Shown here piece after piece: positions 10,838 through 21,330 of a stretch of DNA of 47,368 nt. A program made the translations under genes and the position numbers. Under the pieces are notes generated by a model. The model was not told where the DNA came from, did no database searches, and was given only the letters and a program-made list of their open reading frames with translations. The first letter of the stretch is position 1. Every line of letters starts with the position of its first letter. The stretch is from Basidiobolus meristosporus CBS 931.73 (taxonomy: Eukaryota; Basidiobolomycota; Basidiobolomycetes; Basidiobolales; Basidiobolaceae), in the NCBI GenBank assembly GCA_002104905.1, contig MCFE01000673.1:1-47368 (forward strand). The letters are read 5' to 3'.

Positions 10838-11224
10838 TGTGGGTTATTACTGACTGTACTTGATGAGTGGGAGAGCTTGTAGGTCAAGTCAGTACCACTT
10901 GGTTCAGAATAGCTTCCAATAGAAGGTAGCAAGGTAATAAAGACTTCTGTTTATTTCGTCCAAATCTCGTTGTTCTTCCTGGTTCAATTGGGTAGATATA
11001 TATATCACTTGGAGGGGCTTAGACAATAGACAATGTGTTATAAAATAGGGGTGTGAACACCTTCCTGTTATGGTAAGTGTTCAAACTAGATAAGGGCAGG
11101 GATAGGAGGGGAGGACGCATGGGGGAATCATAGGGAGGGTACTGGAGGACTTCGGGTAGGACTCTGGAGGGAACTCTTGGGAGAACTCTTGGGCAAAGAG
11201 TGGGTACTACATTGAGTACTCACA
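10838..11224 (-). repeat. Gypsy-A 5' LTR
   Basis: It is 387 bp, the same length as the 3' LTR, and matches it at 382 positions. In sense direction it starts TGTGAGTACTC and ends AACCCACA, so transcription runs leftward into gag. Confidence 0.95.
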
Positions 11225-11516
11225 GAGTTTACAGCTGTTTTGACTTTGGAAGCTTTAGTACCTTGTCATCTCAAAGGACGCTGAGCCCAGCACATACTTT
11301 TGTTAAGATGTCAACTAAGTTGGGGATTGTAGCTCAGTAGTTTTCCCTTGACAAGCTTGTGGCTTTATTCCCCTTCACATTAGATTAGAGACAGAACCCA
11401 AGTATTCCTAGCAAGCTTTTGCCAGAGGTTATTGTGCCCAGTGAACACCCCACACACAAAACACTTGAGAAGTGTTGGACGTATCTCTCCCTTGGACTTA
11501 TACACCACCACAGCGC

Positions 11517-12122
11517 TTGATTTTCTTGATTCTTCATCCTGGGGCCTTCCATATATGTAATTTAAGGTAAAATCTTTAATTCTGGACTCTAGGGCTGATA
11601 CAAGGCCCTGAAACATGTCTGTTAGGCTATCCAGGATGGTAACTATCACATCCTCATGAGTAGTTGGTATGCCCACAGATTCCATTTCATCTGCCAGCAG
11701 GGTATTCTGTTGATTAAATTTTTCATTTCTTCTCCTGCCAGCTTCTTTGTACTAAAGAGTTTTTGTCTCAAATACATTTTCTTAGCAGCTGAGCATGACT
11801 GTTAGGTGTCTTCTAATGCCTTCCAGGCATTCTTTGCTGTTTTTGCTCTTGAGCATTGAATTAGCAAGTTATCTTTAACATTAAGGCAAATGCAATTGAA
11901 GGCACTTTGTTCTTTCTTCTGGTACTTTGAGGCTTTGTCTCCCATGTTTTTAGGAGGGCATTCTTTGCCCATGACAATCTTCCAAAGGCCTCTTTCTTGT
12001 AGCAGCATCTTCATCTTCAACTTCCACACTTGGTAGTTAGATCTATCCAACTTTCCAGAAGAGGGAAAAGTTCCAGTAATAGCAGTAGTAGATATTGCAG
12101 AGAGTGACAGCTTGGTGCTCAT
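11517..12122 (-). pseudogene. copia-1 gag N-terminal part
   Basis: The gag start is ATG at 12120-12122 (MSTKLSLSAISTTAITG), only 4 bp inside the 5' LTR. The UBN2/gag-polypeptide region follows (WKLKMKMLLQERGLWKIV, then SALESRIKDFTLNYIYG). A frameshift lies near 11800. The frame runs to EESRKSSA and is cut by LTR T2; the rest of gag resumes at 1864. Copia-2 (46138-47331) shows the uninterrupted arrangement. Confidence 0.9.
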
Positions 12123-12126
12123 AACC

Positions 12127-12474
12127 TGTTGTAAGAGTCTTGGAGATATTGCAAGTGATTAGGTGAACAAGTAGATTATCAGGTTTTCACTTAATGATTT
12201 ATTGAATATAAAAGTAGTATTTATACTTTTACATGGTCTTGGCATTACAAGCACATAGAATAGGTTAAAAAGGTTCCAAGAACATGTGTGCAAAGTTTGG
12301 GGCTGTTTGGACAACTTTGAGAATTTTCATGTTCTGAATACCTGGTGTTTTGGTGAAAATATTCCAAGTAACTCCCAACAAGGAATTTGGTCAGTATTCT
12401 CTAGGACTTGAGGATAATGATCTAAGTGACTACATTAGGTGAATATCTAGGTGGAATTGCAAATTTTTACAACA
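12127..12474 (-). repeat. copia-1 5' LTR (348 bp)
   Basis: The terminal inverted repeats are TGTTGTAA and TTACAACA. In sense direction it carries TATAAATA (about 12220) and AATAAA (about 12190). The first bases of the internal region, GGTTATGAGC, overlap the gag ATG and may be part of the primer-binding site. A diverged, truncated copy of the same LTR lies at 20271-20517 and another at 23852-23901. Confidence 0.88.
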
Positions 12475-12655
12475 GCATTTAGGTATCTAAAGTCTGCTTA
12501 ACTGCTGCAATATGATCAGATCCATAGTTCTGATTATCCTGACTGACCACTCTTGCTGAACATAAGATATCTGGACATGTTCCAAGCATGATATACATCT
12601 GACTGCTGACAATATATTGATAAGGGAAGTCAGGACTTTCAGATGGCTTCAAGCT
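12475..12655 (-). pseudogene. copia RT/RNase H fragment (copia-3)
   Basis: On the minus strand this reads SESPDFPYQ, QMYIMLGTCPDI and NYGSDHIAAVKQTL. These match the end of the copia-2 RT ORF (44230-44330) and the region after it. The fragment abuts the copia-1 LTR directly, with no polypurine tract between them. Copia-1 therefore inserted into an older copia copy, or the two shared an LTR after a deletion. Confidence 0.8.
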
Positions 12656-13446
12656 CTGCTGATTTTTCTATGAATAATTATTATGATGATCCCATCAAAG
12701 GGCCATTGCAGATTCTAGGTCCTGTGACTAAGCAGTATTGATTCCATCAAGTCACCATGCAAAGACCATGAAAAAATAATTGCACCCCAGATATCATAAA
12801 AAACTGGGTCAAAATTTTTCATCACAACAATACAAAAGTGGCTTTTGATTGGTCATCTGCCAATTTTCTCACTTTCTGATCCTGGACACTCTATCACTTC
12901 CTAAGTTTGTGTGCATTGATTGACTGTTGCCTCTTTTTCACACTCCTTACCACCTGACTCAACCATTTCTCTTACTTTTCATGCATACAAATTGAATTAT
13001 TTCCGTTGAAACTTCAGTTGTACCTCAATTGCTGATATGGGAAGTCAGAGCTCTCAGATGGCTTCAAGCTCTCTTGATTTTTCTATGAAGAATTATTGTA
13101 ATGATCCTGTCAAAAGGGTGTAAAAAAGTTAAAGTCCCATGACTAAGAGGTACTGATCCCATCAGGACACCATCCAGAGACCATTGCAAAATAATTGCAC
13201 CCCAGATTTCACCAAAAACTTAGTCAAAATTTTTCACCACAACAATACAAAAGTGGCTTTTGATTGGTTCCCTGCCAATTTGCTCACTTTCTGATCCAGG
13301 CCACTCTATTGCCTCCTACATTTGTGTGCATCAATTGGCTATTGCCTCTTTTTCACACTCCTTACTTCCTGACTCAACCATTTCTCTTACTCTCAATGTG
13401 TCCAAATAGATTTACTTCCGTTAAAACTTCAGTTGTACCTCAATTG
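12618..13446. repeat. Direct tandem duplication, 415-bp unit
   Basis: Unit 1 (12618-13032) and unit 2 (13033-13446) are adjacent and direct. They start TGATAAGGGAAGTCAG and TGATATGGGAAGTCAG, and both end CAGTTGTACCTCAATTG. Each unit holds about 40 bp of copia RT joined to the 3' end of CACTA copy 1, so the duplication post-dates that junction. The units now differ at many positions, roughly 10 percent by eye. Confidence 0.9.
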
Positions 13447-14109
13447 GCAATTGTATGACCTATACAAGTCCCTATACCCTACACTAACATTAAGCCTAAC
13501 CCCACACTCAACAAGTAACTCCATTAAAATCCACCACTCAATAAGTATTTCTGCTGTAACGTTCTGGTTCCACAACTTTAGTGGGAACCCAGCAGCTTTA
13601 TACCACTGTTCATTCACTGGTTCCCACATGTCCTGGTCTTCAGCTGGCACTGCAAGGTCTAGCAGCTCATCTGCCAGTCTTTGCAATAAATCCTTGCAAT
13701 ATTCCACTGCATTTTCTTGAGCACTGCTCTTGAAGAAGTGCTGCCACCTCTTGGTATGCCTATTAATGTTCCAAAACTCCACTGAAGGCATTGTAATAGT
13801 CTTTCAAGCTCTTGACATTGTAATCTTGTCTGTCAGTGGGATCTCCACTCTGTCAGCAAAGGAGGATGTGGAGGCTGTGGTAGACAAATTGCCTTTTTCA
13901 GCAAACTCATTTACCTTGCTGGAGTGTAGCTCATTTGGCTGCGCTTCCAGCTCTTGTGAAAACAGCTGTTTTCTTATTAGTAATTCTTCTAGGCTATGAT
14001 GGGATTCAGTCTGTTCCTGGCTTGCGGCATTGATTGGCAAGAACTGGAGTTTCTTTTGCATGCCTCCCTGTTTCAAGCTTGGGTAGACATTTTTCCCCTT
14101 ACCTTTTCC

Positions 14110-14525
14110 TTTATCACTGCCAGGTCTTTCACTGCTACTTTGTCTGAGTGCTTCTTTTAAAGAACTGCGTTTTCACCTGGATAAATTCTGCTATGACACA
14201 TCTGTTTTGGCCTGCTTGTCCCTTGCTGGCACTCTTCTGGCAACCTGATGTTTCTTTTCTGCTTGTTTTGAGCTCTCAACCATAGTTGTGACAGGCTCCT
14301 GTAAAAGTGGCTGGTTTTTATCACTGCCAGGTCCTTCACTGCTACTTTGACTGGGTTCTTATGGAGTGTTACTATGCTTTTTCCTTGATAAATGTTGTGC
14401 TGGTGCATCTGTGTCTGCCTGCTTGTCCCTAATTGGCACTCTCCCAGCTACCTGATGTCACTTTGACTCTTGTCTGGAGCTTTTGGCCCTGCTTGTAACA
14501 GGCTCTTGAAGAAGCTGCTGGTTTT
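14110..14525 (-). repeat. Tandem ~207-bp coding repeat inside X
   Basis: Two adjacent in-frame units (14525-14318 and 14317-14110) each encode about 69 residues. The units start KNQQLLQEPVT and KNQPLLQEPVT and end EGPGSD and ERPGSD. X copy 2 has the same arrangement at about 42005-42420. Confidence 0.75.
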
Positions 14526-15411
14526 TAGCCATGGCACCCTTGTTCTTCTGCCTTTGGTAGTTTCTGCTATTCTTAAGATACTTTCTTAGCATACCAATGC
14601 TGGCCCAAAATCTATTTGCCTGTTTGAATTCAGGATAATGCTCATGGAACAAGTCAAGTGCATTCTGCTTGGCCTTGAGTCCCTGATGGTCCCATGGTAT
14701 GCTGGCCTTCAGGTGACGGCATGCTAGACTTCTGATGGCCTCTTGTATATTAGCTCACTCTTGACTATTGCACTCAATGGCTTCACGGATCTTCAATGTC
14801 TTATGATTTTTAGGCATTGGTATAAACACCCCATTGTCTCCCTCCCATGCTGTGATAGGTTTTTCTGTGGGCTGTATCTTTGGGCAGTGCTGTAGTGCTT
14901 GAAAGAGTGTAGGGTGTTCCTCTGCTGTTACATCAGGAAATGGTTCAATTCTTGGCTGTGACATTGAGCTACTTGAGTTCCTTCTTTGCAGCAAAGATAC
15001 TGCTTTCTCTACCTGGGATATTGATTGCTCTACACATATTGTCCACTCATCCTGTTTCTGGACTATTTCCTGATTTCTCTGGGCCATTGCATCTATCCTA
15101 TCAGACACTGCACCTAATTGCTTCATTATTGCTTTGGTATGAGCTGACAACATACTTGCTAATATGGGTGGTGGTGATGTTATCATGGCCACTTGCTGAT
15201 CTTCAACTGACGGTACTGCATTTGCTACATTCTCATCTGCCTGAGCAAAATGGTCAGATTGTTGCTTTGCAGAGGTTCTCAATTGCCTGCTTGACTGAGA
15301 GCCTGAGGAGTTTGCATTATTACCTTCAATGAGCACACTGTCCACAGGGCCTTTTTTGGATGTAGCCCTGCTTGTTGCGCTGAATGTCATAGCAATCTGT
15401 TGTCCAACCAT

Positions 15412-16483
15412 TGTAGTGGTGTATAAGTCCAAGGGAGAGATACATCTAACACTTCTCAAGTGCTTTGTGTGTGGGGTGTTTACTGGGTGCAATAACCTCT
15501 GGCAAAAGCTTGCTAGGAATACTTGGGTTCTGTCTCTAATCTAATGTAATGGGGAAAAAAGCCACAAGCTTGTCAAGGGGAAAACTATTGAGCTACAATC
15601 CCCAACTTAGTTGACATCTTAACAAAAGTATGTGCTGGGCTCAGTGTCCTTTGAGATGACAATGTACTAAAGCTTCCAAAGTCAAAACAACTGTAAACTC
15701 CACCAGCAGGGACTTGATAAGAATGCAGCTGTGGTCAATAGTTACAAAGACAGAAAATTATCTTTGCCTGTACAAGAAGAAACTTGGGAAAGAATTAAAT
15801 ATAATAAAAGATACCTACTCTGAGTATTCCTCACAAGTAGTGCCTCCAAGGTCAGTTTGCTGTCAGCATGGTTTCCTGGGAGTGTCCTGTGGTCTGGGGT
15901 TGGAAGTTCAGGTAGCAGCAGGTAGCCATGATCACACTAATCAACAATTTGTTTTATTAATAAAGGAGATGATTACTTATTGTTGAGGGACAGCCTCCCT
16001 TATATACTTTTTTTACTGGCTAAGAGATTACTAATCATGGTGTTCTAGAAGGTTCCAGATATCAATGGTAATCTTAATGATATCAGAATGACCTAAGAAT
16101 GTGCTAAGTAGGTGCAGGAAGGTTCTAAGAGGCACAGCACATCCAACCAATTAGGAATCAGTACTCTGAAACCTGTGTAGCATAGGTATACTATATATGG
16201 TATGGAAATGGTAGGGATGGTGACACAGGTTGATCATGTGTCATGGGTACTGGCACAGGTACTTGTCTAATATAGAAGCACTTACTGCTAGTAATCTTAC
16301 ATAAAGTGAGGGATAACTTATGCAATAAGGTAAGCAGGTGTAATAGTCAACTGGCTTATGGGATAGTACTGATCAGGTAAGACAAATGGGATAAAACCAA
16401 AATAAGTGTAGTAGAGAAATAGGGAAGTAGACACTATAAGAATGAGCACATCTGTCAGTGGGTGTCACTGTGACCCCACTACA
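15412..16483 (-). repeat. Solo LTR T3 (family T, 1072 bp) inside X
   Basis: On the plus strand it reads TGTAGTGGTGTATAAG to GACCCCACTACA, the reverse complement of family T with the same length as T1. X copy 2 (about 41118-41140) is the uninterrupted reference. A clean target duplication could not be established: the left flank is ACCAT and the right flank CTGTT. Confidence 0.85.
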
Positions 16484-16556
16484 CTGTTCTTCTGTTGCTA
16501 TCAGTGGTGGGGTTTGGTTGAGAACCAGACAACTTTGCTTTATTTTTTGGCAGCAT

Positions 16557-16799
16557 ATATATGGAAGTGAGTCAAACCAAAGGGGAAATAGTGCTACATA
16601 TATGTGTGTTTGTTGTGCCACAACTTTATTCATAATGCTTACTATGGCAGGTCATCATTGAATCTTACATTCATGTAGGTGCAATGTCTCAAATACAAAA
16701 CTGTCTTAAGTTCACATGATTATTGACCAAAAAGTGATATAATAGCACTATGTTGTTGAAGTTCATACTGTTTGCCCCATGAACAAGACCACTTTGACT
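16557..16799. promoter_or_regulatory. Divergent intergenic region between X and Tnp2
   Basis: About 250 bp separates the X start (minus) from the first recognisable Tnp2 coding sequence (plus), so both genes would be driven from here. A TATATATA-like stretch (about 16555) and ATATATGTG (about 16599) are present, but no defined promoter element can be assigned. Confidence 0.4.
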
Positions 16800-18840
16800 C
16801 AACACCAGAAGAGCAGAGAAAAAAGACCATGTGGCTATTGTGCCAAGCCTCTCACCCATGAAGCATGCAGACAGCATAGGAAGTATTAAAAGGATCATGG
16901 CCAGTGTTTTGCAACCCAAGTCATATTTGACCATTCATTGGTCACTACTGCACCAGCATTATCTTGCTGGCCAGTTGATACTTCTATATTGGTATGTATC
17001 AATCAAGCGCAAACATATTCTATATATTTGATGGCAAACATTACAAACAGCTAAGAGGCAAGGGCTACTTTGAAGGTATGTATGACCATGCCTTTGCTTT
17101 AGAGCTTGATGGCATCTCATTAAACAAGTACTCTACCAGCAAATCCTGCTGGCCACTGATTCTCATTAATCTGAATCTGCTGCCCATCTTATGGTATCAG
17201 AGCAATAATTTGATGGTAGACTCACTAGTATCCAGGCCTAAATCACCATCCAGCCTGGATAGCTACCTGTGTCCATTGCAGGATGATTTTTGTGTACTTT
17301 CCAGCAAGATAATAGTAAATGGCCATCATGTAAAAGTGCATATTATTAACTGCATTGGAGATACTATACCATCAGCAAGATAGTAGGTTTTTCTGGGTAC
17401 AATGGATGGTATTGCAGTCAAATGCGTGAGATCCAGGGGATTTATTCCATAACTCATACACATTATTGTAACCCAAACACCAACACTAAGAATATCATCT
17501 ACCTGCAGAGAGAACATACAGAAGTTAGTATGCAATTGCAGCAAATCTGGCAAGCTATAAGTCATTGGCCAGAAAATGGAATCAATTGGAAACCAGTGAT
17601 ACTTCAGATAGCAGGTATCTGTTGGAGCAAAAGCCGTCCACTGGGAGCAATGCATTTGCTTCTCAACAATATCCCTATACTGATAACCAAGTTGTACATG
17701 GGGCATTTCAAGTTAAATGAGTCCTTCAAAATACTGGAGAAATCTGAAAGAATTGGCAAGATATCACAGAGTATCTGCTACCCTAAGTACTTCTCACAGG
17801 CTCCAATCAATACTCATATGCATATGCAGCAATATAAATGCAAAGACTGGATGAGCTGGATATGTATTTATTCAAGTGGCGTTCTGAAGCCATTCCTACC
17901 AAGAGTACATTGGATGCATTGGGAGTCATATGTGGACATTGTAGGATTATTTATCCAGAAGCAGATCAACAATGCCAACTTGACATATCTTCAGCTGTTG
18001 TGTGAGGAGTTATAATGAGATTTGAGCAGCTATACTACCAACATAGAGCTGAACATGTAAGTCTCTGCTGCTACTGTAGCCATTCTCTACTCTCTTCCTT
18101 GGTGTGTGGTGAATATTGGGCCTTGCTTCACCTTTTGGGAATTTCCTATGGAGCAGAGGTGTGGGGAGATTGGAAGGTGAGTCAAGTTGCAGGTACTACC
18201 ATATTCCAATCTCATCAAGAATATTACCTTCAAGTCTGTCATAGATGTGATGAGTTGTCACATGGAGGACAGCCAGGAAGAGTTGCAAAATACTGAGGAC
18301 AGATGTGCACATGAAGACACCTATGTCTATGGCATTAAGAAGCTAAGCGGCCCCAATGCATGGGTAATCAGTTAAGTAATGCAAAGTTGGGCTGGGTGCA
18401 ACAAGTAACTAATTTTTACTAGGAAAACCTGTCCATGGTATGCCAGACTTCTCATGGTCATAAGCCAGCTTCTACACCATTGAATACAGAATTCACGCAA
18501 ACAAGAGTCAGACAACATCTACAAGGGGGCTAGAATCCAGTAGGGAGAAGGAATATATTGGCTAAATACCAAGAAGTTCTTTGCGGATATTCAGGAGGTA
18601 TTCATGGCAGAAGTGGTGACATCTAAGCATATGTTTGCGAGATGTCTATGTTACCAGCAATTCAAGGTATATGGCAACTTTGCAAGTATCACACTAAAAA
18701 GCTGTAAAGTTGAGGTGATAGAAGTATTTCAACTGTGGCAGGTGTGCATGCTTGTAGAGGTTAGTAAGCAGGAGGCCATAGTTTTTTTTGATTTGGACTA
18801 TATGTGGAATACTCAAGGTAGAAGTGTGTAAGCAAATCAA
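16800..18840 (+). pseudogene. tnp2: CACTA copy 1, Tnp2 transposase
   Basis: This is a fungal Tnp2 (Transposase_21 type) transposase, which would bind and cut the CACTA element ends. An N-terminal zinc finger CGYCAKPLTHEAC is at about 16822. After a deletion the core reads NIFYIFDGKHYKQLRG, YDHAFALELDG, SCWPLILINLNLLP and INCIGDT (16994-17383). The next parts are in other frames: 17422-18015 (YMGHFKLNES, VHWMHWESYVDIVGLF) and 18015-18375. The C-terminal domain is at 18604-18831 (HMFARCLCYQQFKVYGNF). Several frameshifts and stops make it non-functional. Copy 2 is at 33834-36176 on the other strand. Confidence 0.85.
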
Positions 18841-19308
18841 GTGGGGTGATTCTACAGTGGGATAGATGAATTGCACAAGGGGAGGTAGAAAAAGGAAATA
18901 TCATTTGGTAAATTGGTATGGTAGCAGTATACAGAGCTTACTCTAGGCCACCACACTGCCATAGTAATGCCTGCAGATTCTTGCTGTGAGGCCATTGATA
19001 AACCATCAAGATTTTTTGCCATATAGGACAATTAGATGTCCTGGCCGGTTAGATCCATTTAAATTGCTGTAGAGTGCTACAAGACTGCAACAATGCCATC
19101 CAATTATTGCCACAGCACCAATCAAACCCTGTCAAGTTTTATAGCTTTATTTGGCAGTAAAATCAGCAATATGGCATTGTGATCCTGTCATGAGATTGTC
19201 AAGAGGGTTGCAAATCCAAGCTGCTGGTATTATGACAGTCTCTAAACAGGATCCTGATGGCTAATCTGAATTGGATCCACCCACAGGACCAAGTTATTTT
19301 TTGTAAGG
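18841..19308 (+). mobile_element. CACTA copy 1, 3' non-coding side
   Basis: It is homologous to the minus strand of 33520-33960 in copy 2. No ORF is supported. Motifs such as CAGGATCCTG (about 19249) recur near the ends of the CACTA copies. Homology with copy 2 stops at about 19308, where an X fragment begins. Confidence 0.65.
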
Positions 19309-20270
19309 GTGATAATGCAGCTCAATACAAGAAGCACTCAGACAGAGTAGCAGCAAAAGAATTGACAGTGATAAAGGAAATAGTAAAGGCAAAGTCTAAG
19401 CAAGCCAGAGAGGGATATTTAAAGAAAAGTTGCAGGTCTAACTAATAAATGCTATCAGCTCAGAATAGACTGGATCCCATAATAGCCAAGAAGAATTTTC
19501 CACAAGAAAACAGCTGTTTTCTCAAGAGTTTGGAGCACAGCCAATTGAGCTCTACTCCAGTGAGGTAGATGAGTTCGCAGAGAAAAGTAATTCATCTACT
19601 GCTGGCTCCACACCCTCCATTGTAGACACAGTGGAGATCCTACTAACAGACATAGCAATGATGTCAAGAACTTGAAAGACTATTGCAATGTCTACAGTGG
19701 AGTTTGGAACATTATTAGGTATGCAAAGAGGTTGCAGTACTTCTTTGAGAGCAGTGCTCAAAAAAATGCACTTTAATAATGCAAGAATCTATTGCAAAGA
19801 CTGACAGGCAAGGAGCTAGACTTTGCAGTGCTGGCTGAAGACCAAGACATATGGGAACCAGTGAATGAACTATGGCATAAAGCAGTGGGGTCCCTACTAA
19901 AGGTATGGAAAAAGGGCATTATGGCTAGAATGCTCATTTAATGGGGGATGTGGATGGAGTTACTTGTTGAGTGTTTGGCTGAGCTCAATGTTAGTGTTGG
20001 GTAAAGGGACTTGTATAGGTTGGTACAGCGGGAAATCAAGTTACACCTGACAACTGAACAGGAATAAGCCAATTTGTATGCATTAAAGTAAGTTCACTGT
20101 TGGAGTTAGGAAGTGTCAAGTGCAAAAAGAGGCAGTTATCAATCTATATACAGAAACATAGAAGGCAATGGAGTGCCTGGGATCAAAAAGTGAGAGAACC
20201 AGAAGGGAACCAACCAAAAGCAACTTATTTGCTGTGATGAAAAACCTTGACCAAGTTTTTTATGAAATCT
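19309..20270 (+). pseudogene. Fragment of X (third copy), C-terminal part
   Basis: It aligns with 42354-43330 of X copy 2 (AYKKHSD-type start, then the FWN...QRGCSTS region and the C-terminal block). It has many stops and no open frame longer than about 60 codons. It abuts the 3' side of Tnp2 copy 1 in the same orientation, so it is a separate, truncated CACTA copy. A copia LTR interrupts it on the right. Confidence 0.75.
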
Positions 20271-20517
20271 AATTGTAAAAATTTGTAATTCCACCTACAT
20301 ACTGACATAACTTAGTCACTTAGATCATTATTTGCATGTTCTAGAGAATACTGACCAATTTCCTAGTTGGGATCTACTCAAAAATAATCTCACAAAGACA
20401 TCAGGTATCTAAAACACAAAAATTCACAAAGTTGTCCAGACAGCCCCAAAATTTAAACACTTGTTCTTGGGACCTTTCTAAATCTGTTTACATGTTTGCT
20501 ATACCAAGACCATGTAA
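20271..20517 (+). repeat. Truncated copia LTR
   Basis: About 247 of 348 bp of the copia LTR are present in plus orientation, from ATTGTAAAAATTTG to CCAAGACCATGTAA. Its right part is replaced by gypsy-D sequence. Confidence 0.75.
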
Positions 20518-21012
20518 GTCATGAGATTCAATGGGTTTCTTAATCAATATTGCATTGGTCTTGTTGAGTGTGACATATCAAAGAGCACTTTATTCATCAG
20601 AGAAGTTTCCTTAAGTTGTTCAGCAACTCTGTTGATATTTAAATCATGGTGTTCAAGCTGCTGTATATATGTGGCTGGTAGGTCTTCAGTGTGCATACTA
20701 GATTTCTATTCTAATGAGTTCCACATGACAACATCCAACTCAACTGGTAGTTTACAGTCTAGTCTATAGAGTAGCATAAGTGGCTATGGTACAGTTGTTT
20801 TCTTAGTAGTAATTCTACCTGACCAAAGGGCAAGATATAGCTGTTGTGGCCATTGTAAAGTGTAATATTCCAAATTCTTGACTAGAGAATTGACTGGTGG
20901 ACTAAGTCCCTTTTCAACCATTCCATTGGATTGAGGGTGGTAAGCTGTTGTAAAAACAATGTATATTTTATACCTTGAGCACAATTTGTGATCACAATCT
21001 AGTATTCCAAGC
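20518..21012 (-). pseudogene. gypsy-D integrase fragment (D')
   Basis: On the minus strand this is the end of the integrase core and the C-terminal region. It reads FTTAYHPQSNGMVEKG (with the catalytic Glu), SLVKNLEYYTLQWPQQL and then sequence matching 29730-29950 of gypsy-D. The upstream core and all other domains are missing. It joins the Harbinger A fragment at about 21013. Confidence 0.8.
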
Positions 21013-21330
21013 TTACTCTGGGTCATTCATACCCTCTGCATGGTGTTTCCCCATTGCTGCCAGCTGGGAATGAACGCTTTTAGGACTTTTGTTACCATAG
21101 ACAGTGGGGTTAGACCTTGTAGGGCAGTAGTTCATGTAATAGCAGAGACGCTTAACAAGAGATCTCCTTGAGTAGATTGGAGCAGATGGTCCAGAGTAAT
21201 TGGTGTAGATCTTCTTTAATGTGCTAAATGGATATCCAGTGGTAGTGATGGGATTAATGAGAAAAGACCATTCAGATGAGTAAGCCAAATCAAAATCAAT
21301 ATGCAATCAAGTACAGGTAACATGAATTGA
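21013..21330 (-). pseudogene. Harbinger A, N-terminal transposase-side fragment
   Basis: It reads AYSSEWSFLINPITTTGYPF and APIYSRRSLVKRLCYYMNY, matching 32392-32721 of Harbinger B, which precedes the DDE domain there. In this copy the DDE domain has been replaced by gypsy-D sequence, so only the upstream part remains. Confidence 0.7.

Larger units (their letters stand above)
4452..11224 (-). mobile_element. Gypsy-A, complete Ty3/gypsy element, minus strand
   Basis: This 6773-bp element has two 387-bp LTRs (4452-4838 and 10838-11224) and is flanked by the 5-bp duplication GAGTT (4447-4451 and 11225-11229). The order on the minus strand is gag, protease, RT, RNase H, integrase, then an extra ORF: the gypsy order of domains. 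The LTRs differ at 5 of 387 positions, so the insertion is fairly recent. It is nonetheless dead: the pol frame has about ten in-frame stops and gag has a frameshift. Confidence 0.95.
2941..11512 (+). repeat. Solo LTR T2 (family T), split by two later insertions
   Basis: This is a second family T LTR in the same orientation as T1 and very similar to it. Its pieces are 2941-3309, 4034-4451 and 11230-11512. They are separated by the solo LTR S (3310-4029) and gypsy-A (4452-11224). With the insertions removed the length is again about 1.07 kb and the ends are TGTAGTGGGG and CACCACCACA. The TATA-like box (about 4141) and AATAAA lie in the middle piece. It is followed by GCGC and then the continuation of copia-1 gag. 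Confidence 0.85.
13429..16556 (-). pseudogene. CACTA copy 1, companion protein X
   Basis: This is a ~685-codon minus-strand gene, interrupted by LTR T3 (15412-16483). The ATG is at 16554-16556; the body runs 15411-13429, nearly all in one frame with a handful of stops (for example 14755). Visible parts are an N-terminal Ser/Thr-rich region (FSATSRATS), a likely coiled coil (AQRNQEIVQKQDEWTI to SQVEKAVSLLQRRNS), a block FWASIGMLRKYLKNS, two tandem 69-residue repeats (VARRVPARDKQAKT, QSSSERPGSD) and a conserved C-terminus (FWNINRHTKRWQHF, CKDLLQRLADELLDLAVPA). The family is not recognised. It is head-to-head with Tnp2 (zinc finger about 250 bp away), as in copy 2, so it is probably the second gene of the CACTA element. 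Confidence 0.75.

Noticed and set aside
13429-15411. Calling X a host gene
   Set aside because: Three copies in the window, pairing with Tnp2 in two of them, and stops in all point to a transposon gene.
20271-20517. Calling this a new short repeat
   Set aside because: It aligns with the reverse complement of the copia-1 LTR at 12127-12474.
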